Made by a program: the position numbers and the translations under genes. Below are positions 45,446-53,631 of a DNA stretch of 64,000 bases, piece after piece; positions within the stretch are counted from its first letter, which is position 1, and the number at the start of each line of letters is the position of its first letter. The notes beneath the pieces are model-generated. The model searched no databases. It saw only the letters and a program-made list of their open reading frames with translations, and had not been told where the DNA came from. Origin of the DNA: Arthrobacter sp. SLBN-112 (GTDB taxonomy: Bacteria; Actinomycetota; Actinomycetes; Actinomycetales; Micrococcaceae); assembly GCF_030944625.1 (NCBI RefSeq), contig NZ_JAUSXY010000001.1, positions 1,364,001 through 1,428,000 on the forward strand, in the 5' to 3' direction.

Positions 45446-46828
45446 GTGATGCGGAACAAACAAGATTCGGTGGCCCCTGGCTGGCGGCAGCAAATAACAA
45501 GGGTGCAATGGCTCGTACTTTTCGGCACCACCATGGGATGGGCGCTCGATGGCTTCGCGGGCAGCCTTTACGCACTCGTCCTCGGGCCGGCAATGACGGA
45601 CCTGTTGCCCCACTCCGGCGTTGTGGTCAATTCGGCGCAGATCGGATTCTACGGCGGCCTCACGGTGGCCCTCTTCCTGGCCGGGTGGGCCACCGGCGGG
45701 ATCCTCTTCGGAGTGTTGGCAGACTATTTCGGGCGCGTTCGTGTCCTGTCAATCGGCATCCTCACTTATGCGGTCTTCACGGCTGCTGCAGCGTTCGCTG
45801 ATACATGGTGGCAACTGGGCATCCTGCGATTCATCGCCGGTCTTGGATCGGGTGTGGAAGCCCCGGTCGGTGCAGCGCTTGTTGCTGAGGTGTGGCGCAA
45901 CAGGTACCGCGCCCGGGCGTGCGGGGTCATGATGTCCGGCTACGCAGCAGGGTTCTTCATGGCAGCGCTTGCCTATGGCCTGCTCAGTGAAAACGGCTGG
46001 CGTTTCATGTTGGTCCTCGCCGTCGTTCCCGCATTCCTGGTCTGGTTCTTGCGCCGGTACGTGCCGGAGCCGGAGGAGATCACGGACGTCATTGCCAGGC
46101 GCAAGGAGCGCAAAGGACAAACTTCCCGCCGCCAAGAGGACCAGTTCGTTCTCCGCAGGTTGCTTTCGCCACCTCATCTGCGGGCAACCCTGATCTGTAC
46201 TGCACTGGCCACGGGGGCCTTGCTCGCCTTTTGGAGCGTCTCCACGTGGTACCCGCAGATCATCCGGGACATGACACTGGCGGAGTCACTTCCAGCGCAG
46301 GAAGCGAACCACCGGGTTGCCATCTCCTCCATGTTGTTCAATGCCGGCGGGATCCTCGGCTACGCTTCCTGGGGCTTCATGGCCGATGCCATCGGACGCA
46401 AGAAGGCGTTCCTGGTCAGTTTCGTCGTATCCGGGGCCAGCGTGGCATACCTTTTCCCCTTTGAACACTCCTACACCACCTACTTGGCCGTCATTCCCAT
46501 TGTCGGCTTTGGCCTGTTCGGCGCACTCTCCGGGAACTTCGTCTACGGACCGGAAATGTTCGCACCGAGCATGCGGGCAAGCGGAATTGCCTTGGCGAAC
46601 AGCATCGGCCGCTACATCACCGCGGCAGGCCCGCTCGTTGCAGGTGTCATCGCATCTTCCTGGTTTGGCGGCAACCTCGGACTGGCTACAGCAGTCCTGG
46701 CCGCCACAGGAATCATCGCCCTCATCGGCCTGTACTTCGCTCCGGAGACTCGTGACGCGGAGCTACCCACGGACGCCGTCGCAGACGTCCCTCAAGACCA
46801 CGCATCAGTGAAAGGAATATCGTCATGA
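45446..46828 (+). CDS. MFS transporter, AAHS-like aromatic acid type
   Basis: A 460-residue 12-span MFS protein. Motifs include TTMGWALDGFAGSLYALVLG in span 1, GVLADYFGRVRVLSIG, GSGVEAPVGAALVAEVW in span 4 and the second-half GFMADAIGRKKAFLVSF. The Asp in span 1 and the GxxGxG-type spans fit aromatic acid/proton symporters. GAAAGGA supports GTG at 45446; ATG at 45449 is equally possible. It overlaps the FAD-hydroxylase gene by ATGA. Confidence 0.87.
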   Translation: MMRNKQDSVAPGWRQQITRVQWLVLFGTTMGWALDGFAGSLYALVLGPAMTDLLPHSGVVVNSAQIGFYGGLTVALFLAGWATGGILFGVLADYFGRVRVLSIGILTYAVFTAAAAFADTWWQLGILRFIAGLGSGVEAPVGAALVAEVWRNRYRARACGVMMSGYAAGFFMAALAYGLLSENGWRFMLVLAVVPAFLVWFLRRYVPEPEEITDVIARRKERKGQTSRRQEDQFVLRRLLSPPHLRATLICTALATGALLAFWSVSTWYPQIIRDMTLAESLPAQEANHRVAISSMLFNAGGILGYASWGFMADAIGRKKAFLVSFVVSGASVAYLFPFEHSYTTYLAVIPIVGFGLFGALSGNFVYGPEMFAPSMRASGIALANSIGRYITAAGPLVAGVIASSWFGGNLGLATAVLAATGIIALIGLYFAPETRDAELPTDAVADVPQDHASVKGISS

Positions 46829-48015
46829 GCGCATACAAGGGATCGCGCGCACTCGTTATCGGAGGATCGATCGGCGGGCTGACGGCCGCCTTGCTGCTCC
46901 GCGACCTCGGATTCGACGTCGACATCTACGAACGCACACCCACGGACCTCGATGGCCGCGGCGGCGGCATTGTTCTGCAGCCGGACACCTTGAGGTGGTT
47001 CCAGGAACGCAGTTCCCAGCGGCCCGAGGACGTCAGTACCACAACGACCTGGGTCCAATACCTTGATGCCCAAAACCACGTCATTGACCGGGAAGCCCGC
47101 ACGTGGTCCCACACATCCTGGGGCACGTTTTACCGTGCCTTGCTCGCCGACTTCGGACGGGACCATTACCACCTGGGGGAGTTTGCCTGCGGTTTTGACC
47201 AGGACGAGGACTCCGTCACGGTACGGTTTGTGAGCGGACGCCAGGAGAAGGCCGCACTCGTGGTCATCGCCGACGGAATCACCTCCGCAAACCGGGCCAG
47301 AATTGATCCGGACGTCACCCTCGAGTATTCCGGCTACATCGGGTGGCGCGGGACAGTCGACGAGGCAGACCTGTCGGAAGAAACTGCAAGCCTCCTGAAC
47401 GACGCCGTCACGTACAACGTTGTTCCCCACTCTCAGATCACCATGTATCCCATCCCCAGCGAGAGGGGACTTGGCAGGGGGCAACGGCTGATGAACTACG
47501 TCTGGTACCGCAACGTTCCAGAAGGTCCCGAACTCGATGAAATGCTCATCAACAAGCAGGGCTTCCCGGGCAAGGTCTCCATACACCCAAACCAGGTCCA
47601 GGACCGCTACGTGGACGAGATGCGCCAGACGGCCTCCCGGATCCTCGCCCCGGCCGCAGCCGAATTGGTCACCTCCACGAAGGCCCCGTTCATCCAGGTT
47701 GTCTGGGACTCGCGGGCATCGAAGATGGCCAACGGCCGCGTCGCACTCATTGGTGACGCTGCCTGCGCTGCACGACCCCATGCAGCTGCCGGCACCGCGA
47801 AAGCGGCAGCCGACGCCTGGGCCCTCAGCGACGCATTGACGGCAGCGGCAGGCAATGTTGCCGAAGCATTGGAGAAATGGGAGCCGGGCCAGCTCGAACT
47901 GAGCAGCAACCTGCTCGCCCGCGTCAAGGCCATGGGCGAACGGTCCCAATTCACGAACACCTGGACCCCGGGCGACCAGGACCTTCGTTTCGGCCTTTAC
48001 GGACCCGGCCGCTAA
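46825..48015 (+). CDS. FAD-dependent hydroxylase, 2,6-dihydroxypyridine hydroxylase-like
   Basis: A 396-residue class A flavin monooxygenase. The FAD loop is VIGGSIGGLTAALLLRDLG, the DG motif is VVIADGITSANRARI, and the second FAD motif is ALIGDAACAARPHAAAGTAK. The RPHAAAGTAKAAADAW stretch is like that of 2,6-dihydroxypyridine 3-hydroxylase from Arthrobacter. It should insert one oxygen into a hydroxylated aromatic or pyridine ring using NAD(P)H and O2. The exact substrate is open. Confidence 0.88.
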   Translation: MSAYKGSRALVIGGSIGGLTAALLLRDLGFDVDIYERTPTDLDGRGGGIVLQPDTLRWFQERSSQRPEDVSTTTTWVQYLDAQNHVIDREARTWSHTSWGTFYRALLADFGRDHYHLGEFACGFDQDEDSVTVRFVSGRQEKAALVVIADGITSANRARIDPDVTLEYSGYIGWRGTVDEADLSEETASLLNDAVTYNVVPHSQITMYPIPSERGLGRGQRLMNYVWYRNVPEGPELDEMLINKQGFPGKVSIHPNQVQDRYVDEMRQTASRILAPAAAELVTSTKAPFIQVVWDSRASKMANGRVALIGDAACAARPHAAAGTAKAAADAWALSDALTAAAGNVAEALEKWEPGQLELSSNLLARVKAMGERSQFTNTWTPGDQDLRFGLYGPGR

Positions 48016-48043
48016 GCACAACAAACCAACGAAAGGACTCACG

Positions 48044-48484
48044 ATGAGCACCAACAGCTTCCTCAGCGACCTTCCCCTTGCAGGAACCCTCGTAGGAGAG
48101 GACTTCGACGGCTGGTCGGAGGAACTCCGGAAGGAATTCGAGACCCACGCCTTCGACGGCGAGGTAGGGTCCAAACTGCTCAGCCAAAACGACCGCGTCA
48201 GGGTCTGGGAAATCCGGCTCGCCCCGGGCGAACGCTGGCACACCCATCGCCACGTTCTCGATTACTTTTGGACCGCAGTCAACGCCGGCAGCAGCCGGCA
48301 GCATACACATGACGGCACAACGCGCGACGTCTCGTATTCTGCCGGCGAGACCAGGCACTTCCACTTCGGTGCAGGGGAGTACCTGCTCCACGACATCGAG
48401 AACATCGGTCATACCGACCTGGTTTTCACCACCGTCGAACATCTTGACTCCGTCAACGAGCCACTGCCGTTGGGCGCGTCATGA
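48044..48484 (+). CDS. Cupin-domain protein
   Basis: A 146-residue single-domain cupin. A His-rich motif (WHTHRHVLDYFW) and a later H in ETRHFHFGAGEYLLHDIENIG could bind a metal. It may be a dioxygenase or isomerase in the pathway, or a small ligand-binding protein. It overlaps the amidohydrolase by ATGA and follows the hydroxylase by 28 bases. Confidence 0.8.
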   Translation: MSTNSFLSDLPLAGTLVGEDFDGWSEELRKEFETHAFDGEVGSKLLSQNDRVRVWEIRLAPGERWHTHRHVLDYFWTAVNAGSSRQHTHDGTTRDVSYSAGETRHFHFGAGEYLLHDIENIGHTDLVFTTVEHLDSVNEPLPLGAS

Positions 48485-49458
48485 ACGCTGATTTGATCGA
48501 CGTTCACGCACACTGGCTTCCGGCAAGCTTGTTCCACCTTCCGTCAGGCTCACCATTTGGAAGCATGCGGGACAAGGACGGCGAGTTGTTCCTTGGGGAC
48601 CTGCCGCTCTCGATCAGGACCGAGGCCATGAGCGATGTCAACGCAATCATTGCCGACATGGATGCCCATGGCATCGCATTGCGGGCCTTGTCGCCACCGC
48701 CGTTTGCCTTCGCGGTGAACTCGCCGTCCGAGGACTACATCAATGAGTACAACTCAAGCCTTTCAAAGGTGGTGGCTGATTCCTCAGGCCGTCTCGCTGG
48801 CCTCGGTCTGACCCGGCTTGATGACGCTGCGGCTGCGCAGCGACAGATCCGCTCAATTGCTGCGGCGGGCGTCCTCGCGGGTGTGGCCATCCCACCCGTT
48901 CTCAGGGGAGAGTCACTGGACACCGGTGTGCTTCGGGCCGTCCTGCGCTCTGCCGCTGGATATCACCTGGCAGTGCTGGTCCACCCGATGCAGTTGCCAC
49001 GCCCTGAATGGGCCTCCTACTACCTTGCCAACCTCATTGGGAACCCGGTGGAGACAGCAACAGCGGTTGCATCAGGAATTCTTGGGGGCGTCCTGGAAGA
49101 ACTGCCTGATCTTCGGATCTGCTTCGTCCACGGGGGCGGATGCGCGCCCGCGCTTCTGGGCCGCTGGTCGCACGCCTGGCGGGCGCGGGCCGATGTCCGC
49201 GCCGGCAGTTCCACGGATCCACGTGATCTTTTCCGTTCGGCGTACTTCGACACGGTCACGCACGATGGGAAAACACTGGACCTGCTGGCAACACACGCAG
49301 GGGAAGACAGGATCCTCTGCGGGACGGACTACCCGTTCGACATGGCAGAAGCCGACCTGCCCGGCTTCGTGGAAAAGAACGGACTGGACCGGGCCGCTCT
49401 CCAGCGCAACGGCGCGGCCTTCCTGGGCGTTGGGACGAGGACGGCGGAGCCACGATGA
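48481..49458 (+). CDS. Amidohydrolase_2 (ACMSD-like) hydrolase or decarboxylase
   Basis: A 325-residue TIM-barrel enzyme. It has the metal HxH in LIDVHAHWLPASLF, a His in ICFVHGGGCAPALLGRW and the catalytic Asp in RILCGTDYPFDMAEADLPG. This is the ACMSD/gamma-resorcylate decarboxylase branch, whose members remove CO2 from aromatic or muconate-type acids, or hydrolyse C-C bonds. In this pathway it would act before or after hydroxylation. It overlaps both neighbours by ATGA. Confidence 0.87.
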   Translation: MNADLIDVHAHWLPASLFHLPSGSPFGSMRDKDGELFLGDLPLSIRTEAMSDVNAIIADMDAHGIALRALSPPPFAFAVNSPSEDYINEYNSSLSKVVADSSGRLAGLGLTRLDDAAAAQRQIRSIAAAGVLAGVAIPPVLRGESLDTGVLRAVLRSAAGYHLAVLVHPMQLPRPEWASYYLANLIGNPVETATAVASGILGGVLEELPDLRICFVHGGGCAPALLGRWSHAWRARADVRAGSSTDPRDLFRSAYFDTVTHDGKTLDLLATHAGEDRILCGTDYPFDMAEADLPGFVEKNGLDRAALQRNGAAFLGVGTRTAEPR

Positions 49459-50573
49459 ATGAGCTGTTCCAGCCCCTCACTCTTCGGCGACTGACAATAC
49501 CTAACCGCATCTGGATGTCTCCCATGATGCAGTTCTCCTCCTATCCGTCCGGACCCGAGACAGGTGCAGCCACTGATTGGCACTTCCAGCACTTCGCAGC
49601 CCGCGCACTGGGCGGTGCAGGCCTGGCCATGGTCGAAGCAACCGCCATCAGCCCGGAGGGGCGAAGCAGCCGCTTTGATCTGGGCTTGTGGAATGACCGA
49701 CAGGCTACGTCTCACCGCAGAATCATCAAGTTCTTGCACGACCACAAGACCGCGGCCGGCATCCAACTGGTCCACGCCGGCCGCAAGGCAGCCACCGGCC
49801 GGCCCTGGGAAAACGAAAGTACTGAAGATGGCATGTGGCAGCGCGTGGCGCCCAGCGCTGTCCCTTTTGGCGGCCTGGCCGCCCCGAAGGAGCTGACCCG
49901 CGCGGAAATCCATGCTCTCGTCCGGCAGTTTGCTCACAGCGCCCGGCTGGCCAACCTGGCGGGCTTTGATGTGCTTGAGCTCCATGGGGCCCATGGCTAC
50001 CTGATTCACCAGTTTCTGTCGCCGGCTTCCAATCACCGCACCGATGAGTACGGCGGATCCCTGGCAAACCGGATGAGGTTCGCGGTGGAAGTCGTTGATG
50101 CTGTGCGTCAAGAGTGGCCCGTTGATAAGCCGTTGTTCTTCCGGGTATCAGCGACTGACTGGCTGGCGGGAGACGCCGACGACGAACGCCGCGGGTGGAC
50201 CAGCAGCGAGTCGGTCCTGCTTGCAAAAGAGTTAAAGGACCACGGAGTGGACCTGTTCGATGTCTCCACCGGAGGCATCGTGCCGGACGCGAAGATTCCT
50301 GTACGGCCGGGCTATCAGGTTGAATTTGCCGAACAGATACGCGAGGAAGCGTCCATCGCAACGGCGGCGGTAGGGCTCATCACGGACGCCGACCACGCTG
50401 CCCGGATCGTCAGCTCCGGCCAAGCAGATGCCGTGTTCCTTGCCCGGGAACTGTTGCGCAACCCCTACTGGGCACAGCAGGCGGCGGAGCATCTGGGCGA
50501 GCCGGCAAGGTACCCGCACCAGTATTCACGGGCTTTCAGCAGGCCAGTCCAGACCGCACTGTCCCGGTCTTGA
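49455..50573 (+). CDS. Old yellow enzyme-family NADH:flavin oxidoreductase
   Basis: A 372-residue FMN-dependent TIM barrel. Motifs are NRIWMSPMMQFSSYPSGPE, GIQLVHAGRKA, and the family-defining DVLELHGAHGYLIHQFLSP with HRTDEYGGSLANRMRF. FMN-binding segments include GLITDADHAARIV and VFLARELLRNPYWAQQAA. It probably reduces an activated C=C bond of a pathway intermediate. It overlaps the amidohydrolase by ATGA. Confidence 0.92.
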   Translation: MNELFQPLTLRRLTIPNRIWMSPMMQFSSYPSGPETGAATDWHFQHFAARALGGAGLAMVEATAISPEGRSSRFDLGLWNDRQATSHRRIIKFLHDHKTAAGIQLVHAGRKAATGRPWENESTEDGMWQRVAPSAVPFGGLAAPKELTRAEIHALVRQFAHSARLANLAGFDVLELHGAHGYLIHQFLSPASNHRTDEYGGSLANRMRFAVEVVDAVRQEWPVDKPLFFRVSATDWLAGDADDERRGWTSSESVLLAKELKDHGVDLFDVSTGGIVPDAKIPVRPGYQVEFAEQIREEASIATAAVGLITDADHAARIVSSGQADAVFLARELLRNPYWAQQAAEHLGEPARYPHQYSRAFSRPVQTALSRS

Positions 50574-50625
50574 CCCAGGACCCACCGCAAAGTACCTGCA
50601 AAAGCATCAACATAAGGAGCCATAA

Positions 50626-51321
50626 GTGATCACACTCGATCACATCGCGGTCTGGTCTGACAACCTGTACCGCACCACCGTGGGACTCAGCCGACAAACC
50701 GGCATCGGGTCTTCCGACGGTGGTTACTTCCCCGGCCTGGGGCTGGGCCAAAAGATCATCTCGCTGGGCAACTACGTGTACATCGAAGTAGAGAGCATCG
50801 TTGACCATCGCATGATCAGGGACCGCGAACCCATGGCTCTTGAACTGGAGCGCCAAACAGGTTCTGGCGATTGCTTTGCCGGATTGTGCTTGCGCACTGA
50901 CTCCATGGACGAGATCCACGAACTCGCCAGAGCCCATGGACTCACGCCAATGGAAGGAATATCCGGCGGGAAAGTCTCCATGGTCCCCTCGGCGGATAAA
51001 CCACCGATTCCCCACACTCCCGATTTCTGGAATTCCTGGCGGATTGGGAAGCCGAACGTCTACTACGTCCCGGACTTGAGCAGGCATTCCAGCCTGGCAC
51101 CTGTCCAGCAGGGAACCGGCGACGTCAAGGGCGCAGGCGTCATCTCGATCGAAATCGGTGGCACCGAGGCCGATCTGCAGGCGTGGCTGGGCGATGTTGC
51201 CAGCGCGCGGCAGCTCGGCGTCGACATCACCTACAACGGCGGACCTGACGGGCTCTACGCGGTCACCTTTGATTCCTCCGTTGGACCGCAAACCATCCGG
51301 CTAAACCCCATCACCCTCTAA
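50626..51321 (+). CDS. VOC-superfamily (glyoxalase-like) protein
   Basis: A 231-residue vicinal-oxygen-chelate protein (LDHIAVWSDNLYRTTVG..., KIISLGNYVYIEVES, VISIEIGGTEADLQAWL). The length is consistent with a glyoxalase_3-type or ring-cleavage enzyme. Candidate metal ligands are the H of LDHIAVW and the E of VYIEVES. The GTG at 50626 has AAGGAG upstream. It fits as an extradiol-type cleavage or isomerising step, which I cannot specify. A 17-bp tandem duplication overlaps its stop. Confidence 0.8.
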   Translation: MITLDHIAVWSDNLYRTTVGLSRQTGIGSSDGGYFPGLGLGQKIISLGNYVYIEVESIVDHRMIRDREPMALELERQTGSGDCFAGLCLRTDSMDEIHELARAHGLTPMEGISGGKVSMVPSADKPPIPHTPDFWNSWRIGKPNVYYVPDLSRHSSLAPVQQGTGDVKGAGVISIEIGGTEADLQAWLGDVASARQLGVDITYNGGPDGLYAVTFDSSVGPQTIRLNPITL

Positions 51322-51336
51322 ACCCCATCACCCTCT
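51303..51336. repeat. 17-bp perfect tandem duplication across the VOC gene stop codon
   Basis: AAACCCCATCACCCTCT occurs at 51303-51319 and again at 51320-51336. Each copy encodes the end NPITL followed by TAA, so the second copy lies just after the stop. It looks like a recent slippage or unequal-exchange event. Confidence 0.85.
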
Positions 51337-51370
51337 AACCCAACTCCACTCCCCAATTACAGGAGCCAAA

Positions 51371-52678
51371 ATGTCAGTAACCATTGCAGACGTCGAAGGG
51401 CAAACCAAAGCCCAAAGGGTGCGTCGTGCTGCCTTCTCCGGGTTCTTTGGCAGCGCCCTCGAATACTACGATTTCATCATCTACGGCACTGCCGCGGCCC
51501 TTGTCTTCGGCAAAGTGTTCTTCTCCGACATGTCAGGCGGAGCAGGAGCCTTGGTGTCCGTCGCAACCTTCGGGGTCGCCTATGTTGCCCGTCCTTTCGG
51601 CGCCATATTCTGGGGCCACATCGGTGATCGGCTGGGCCGCAGGACTGCCCTGATGCTCTCCATAGGCTTGATGGGTGGCGCCACCTTCCTCATTGGCGTC
51701 CTCCCTTCCTATGGAAGCATCGGTTTGGCGGCTCCGATCCTCCTGGTGGTTCTTCGGCTCCTGCAGGGCATCTCGGCAGGGGGAGAGGTACCGGGATCCA
51801 GCAGCCTGACTGTAGAACACGCCCCCGACGGCAAACGGGCTTTCTACACAGCCTTCTCGATGAGCGGCATGCAACTGGGTATGTCGGTGGGAACGTTGGT
51901 CTTCCTGCCGCTTGCCGCAATGCCCCAGGAACAGCTTGTTTCGTGGGGATGGCGCATCCCATTCCTTCTCAGCGGCATCTTGACACTCATTGCGTACCTC
52001 CTCAGGCGAAACCTTGAAGAACCTGAAGTCTTCAAGGAGGTACGCGAGGAAGGCAAAACAGATTCCCTGCCCATCGTTACCCTTCTGCGTTTCCACTGGA
52101 AAGCCACGCTCCGCGTACTTGTCTGCAGTTGCATCAACGTCGTGGGCACCATCTTCAACGTGTTTACCCTGGCTTACGTGACGCAGAACCAAGGCGTCTC
52201 CAGCGTCACCATGCTGGTAGCGGTGTCTGTGGGAAACATTGGTGCCGCAGTGATGGCACCCGTTGTGGGTATCTGGGCGGACCGTTTCGGACGCCGCCCC
52301 GTCTACATCATCGGCGCACTGGGTGCCAGTTCCACGCTGTTCGTCCTGTTCAACGCTATCGACTCGGGCAACGTCTTCCTTCTGCTCATCGCAGCGGTCT
52401 TGGGCATCAGCGTCTTTTACAGCATGGCCATCGGCGTCGGCGCTGCCTACTACGCGGAACAGTTCCCATCCAAGGTGCGGTACACCGGAATGGCAGTAGG
52501 GCTCATGCTCGGATTGGTGGCTGCAGGTTTCGCTCCGACCATCGCCCAGGCGCTCGGCGCCGGACCAAGCTCGTGGCAGCCGGCAGTGTGGATGTGCGTG
52601 GCGGTGGGCATCCTGGGCGCCATCGCAGCGCTGGCCGGACCGGAAACCGGCCGCAAAACCACCCGCGAACTCGGGTAG
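51371..52678 (+). CDS. MHS-family MFS transporter
   Basis: A 435-residue metabolite:H+ symporter. Its opening GFFGSALEYYDFIIYGTAAA is diagnostic of the MHS (ShiA/ProP-like) subfamily. Other marks are GHIGDRLGRRTALML, GISAGGEVPGSSSLTVEHA and IWADRFGRRPVYIIGAL. The substrate is likely an aromatic or hydroxylated organic acid feeding the cluster. It is the last gene of the catabolic run. ACAGGAG precedes the ATG. Confidence 0.88.
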   Translation: MSVTIADVEGQTKAQRVRRAAFSGFFGSALEYYDFIIYGTAAALVFGKVFFSDMSGGAGALVSVATFGVAYVARPFGAIFWGHIGDRLGRRTALMLSIGLMGGATFLIGVLPSYGSIGLAAPILLVVLRLLQGISAGGEVPGSSSLTVEHAPDGKRAFYTAFSMSGMQLGMSVGTLVFLPLAAMPQEQLVSWGWRIPFLLSGILTLIAYLLRRNLEEPEVFKEVREEGKTDSLPIVTLLRFHWKATLRVLVCSCINVVGTIFNVFTLAYVTQNQGVSSVTMLVAVSVGNIGAAVMAPVVGIWADRFGRRPVYIIGALGASSTLFVLFNAIDSGNVFLLLIAAVLGISVFYSMAIGVGAAYYAEQFPSKVRYTGMAVGLMLGLVAAGFAPTIAQALGAGPSSWQPAVWMCVAVGILGAIAALAGPETGRKTTRELG

Positions 52679-52751
52679 CGGCAGGCCCGGTCAAGAACGA
52701 TTGCGCACAAACGACGGATCAATTCCGGTGGCCATATTCAAAGAGACGGAA

Positions 52752-53015
52752 ATGTCGGTAGCGGTTGACGCGGACGATCCGCACACCCAGAAAAATGAAC
52801 TGATGCGCGCCATCGAAATCGCAGAGCTTGAGGCCGGCCTTTTGGGCGGTGCCGGGGTCGTGATCACCCAGCACGACTACTGGTCCTTCTCCGTCACGCC
52901 AACCTTTGAGGTTCCGTTTGGCCAAAAGGAGGAGCGACGGCAATGGCTTTCCCTTCTCGGGGAGGCTGGACCGTCAAATGTCCCAGCGATGCGCGGTCAA
53001 GGATCACACCGCTGA
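52752..53015 (+). CDS. Small hypothetical protein
   Basis: An 87-residue frame beginning MSVAVDADDPHTQKNELMRA and containing a helix (IEIAELEAGLLGGAG) and the strand-like VVITQHDYWSFSVTPTFEVP. The composition is protein-like and it follows a moderate ribosome site (AGACGGA). TTG at 52701 and GTG at 52728 are alternative starts. I recognise no family. Confidence 0.48.
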   Translation: MSVAVDADDPHTQKNELMRAIEIAELEAGLLGGAGVVITQHDYWSFSVTPTFEVPFGQKEERRQWLSLLGEAGPSNVPAMRGQGSHR

Positions 53016-53046
53016 CGGTCGCCTTGGACCGATCAGCCAAAGCGTT

Positions 53047-53081
53047 CGGAACCTCCCGTGTCTGGGACACGGGAGGTTCCG
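53047..53081. terminator. Hairpin terminator
   Basis: CGGAACCTCCCGTGTC (53047-53062) pairs with its complement (53066-53081) around a TGG loop, giving a 16-bp perfect stem. It would end transcription of the small upstream gene. Confidence 0.8.
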
Positions 53082-53179
53082 GAGCCGAGTCCCAGGCGGC
53101 GCCCGACGCCTGAGCTCGATTCGCAGCACGGGCCCCGATCGAGCCAGGGAATACAGCAATTAGTTGAACGGAAAATCTC

Positions 53180-53500
53180 GTGACGATGCATGCAAACTGC
53201 AAACGTGAAGCTGAACATCCTGCAATGCGGGCTGTCGTCGAGCCGCGCACTCCCTCCATCCACATGCGGGCTTTCATCACCTGGACGGCAATCTTTCCCT
53301 TGGTGTCTACCGGCATGCTTGTGCTGGGGCCTCTGATGGAGGGGTGGCACCCGGTCCTCCGGGCGCTTCTTCTCACTGCACTGGTCGTGCCTCTGGCGGT
53401 CTACCTTGTGGTGCCACGGCTGCTGGCGGCCTACGGTGCGCTTGCACGCAAGGTGAACATCGCTCGCCCGACCCACACCGCACGCCGCAATAAGACCTGA
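53180..53500 (+). CDS. Small two-span membrane protein
   Basis: A 106-residue protein with two predicted spans (FITWTAIFPLVSTGMLVLGP and ALLLTALVVPLAVYLVVPRL). It resembles the membrane tail attached to some ABM-domain proteins, but no such domain is present here. It may act alone or with a partner elsewhere. GTG at 53180 is used; ATG at 53186 or 53225 is possible. Confidence 0.62.
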   Translation: MTMHANCKREAEHPAMRAVVEPRTPSIHMRAFITWTAIFPLVSTGMLVLGPLMEGWHPVLRALLLTALVVPLAVYLVVPRLLAAYGALARKVNIARPTHTARRNKT

Positions 53501-53631
53501 ACCGGAGCCTGCCGTACGCCGTCAGTGAACCCTGAAACTTCCTCCAACAACGCCCGGTCAAGTCCCAGTTTCCGGACGTACACTGACCTTCGCACCACGT
53601 TTGTGGACACACCGTCAGGTTGGAGCCGCCC

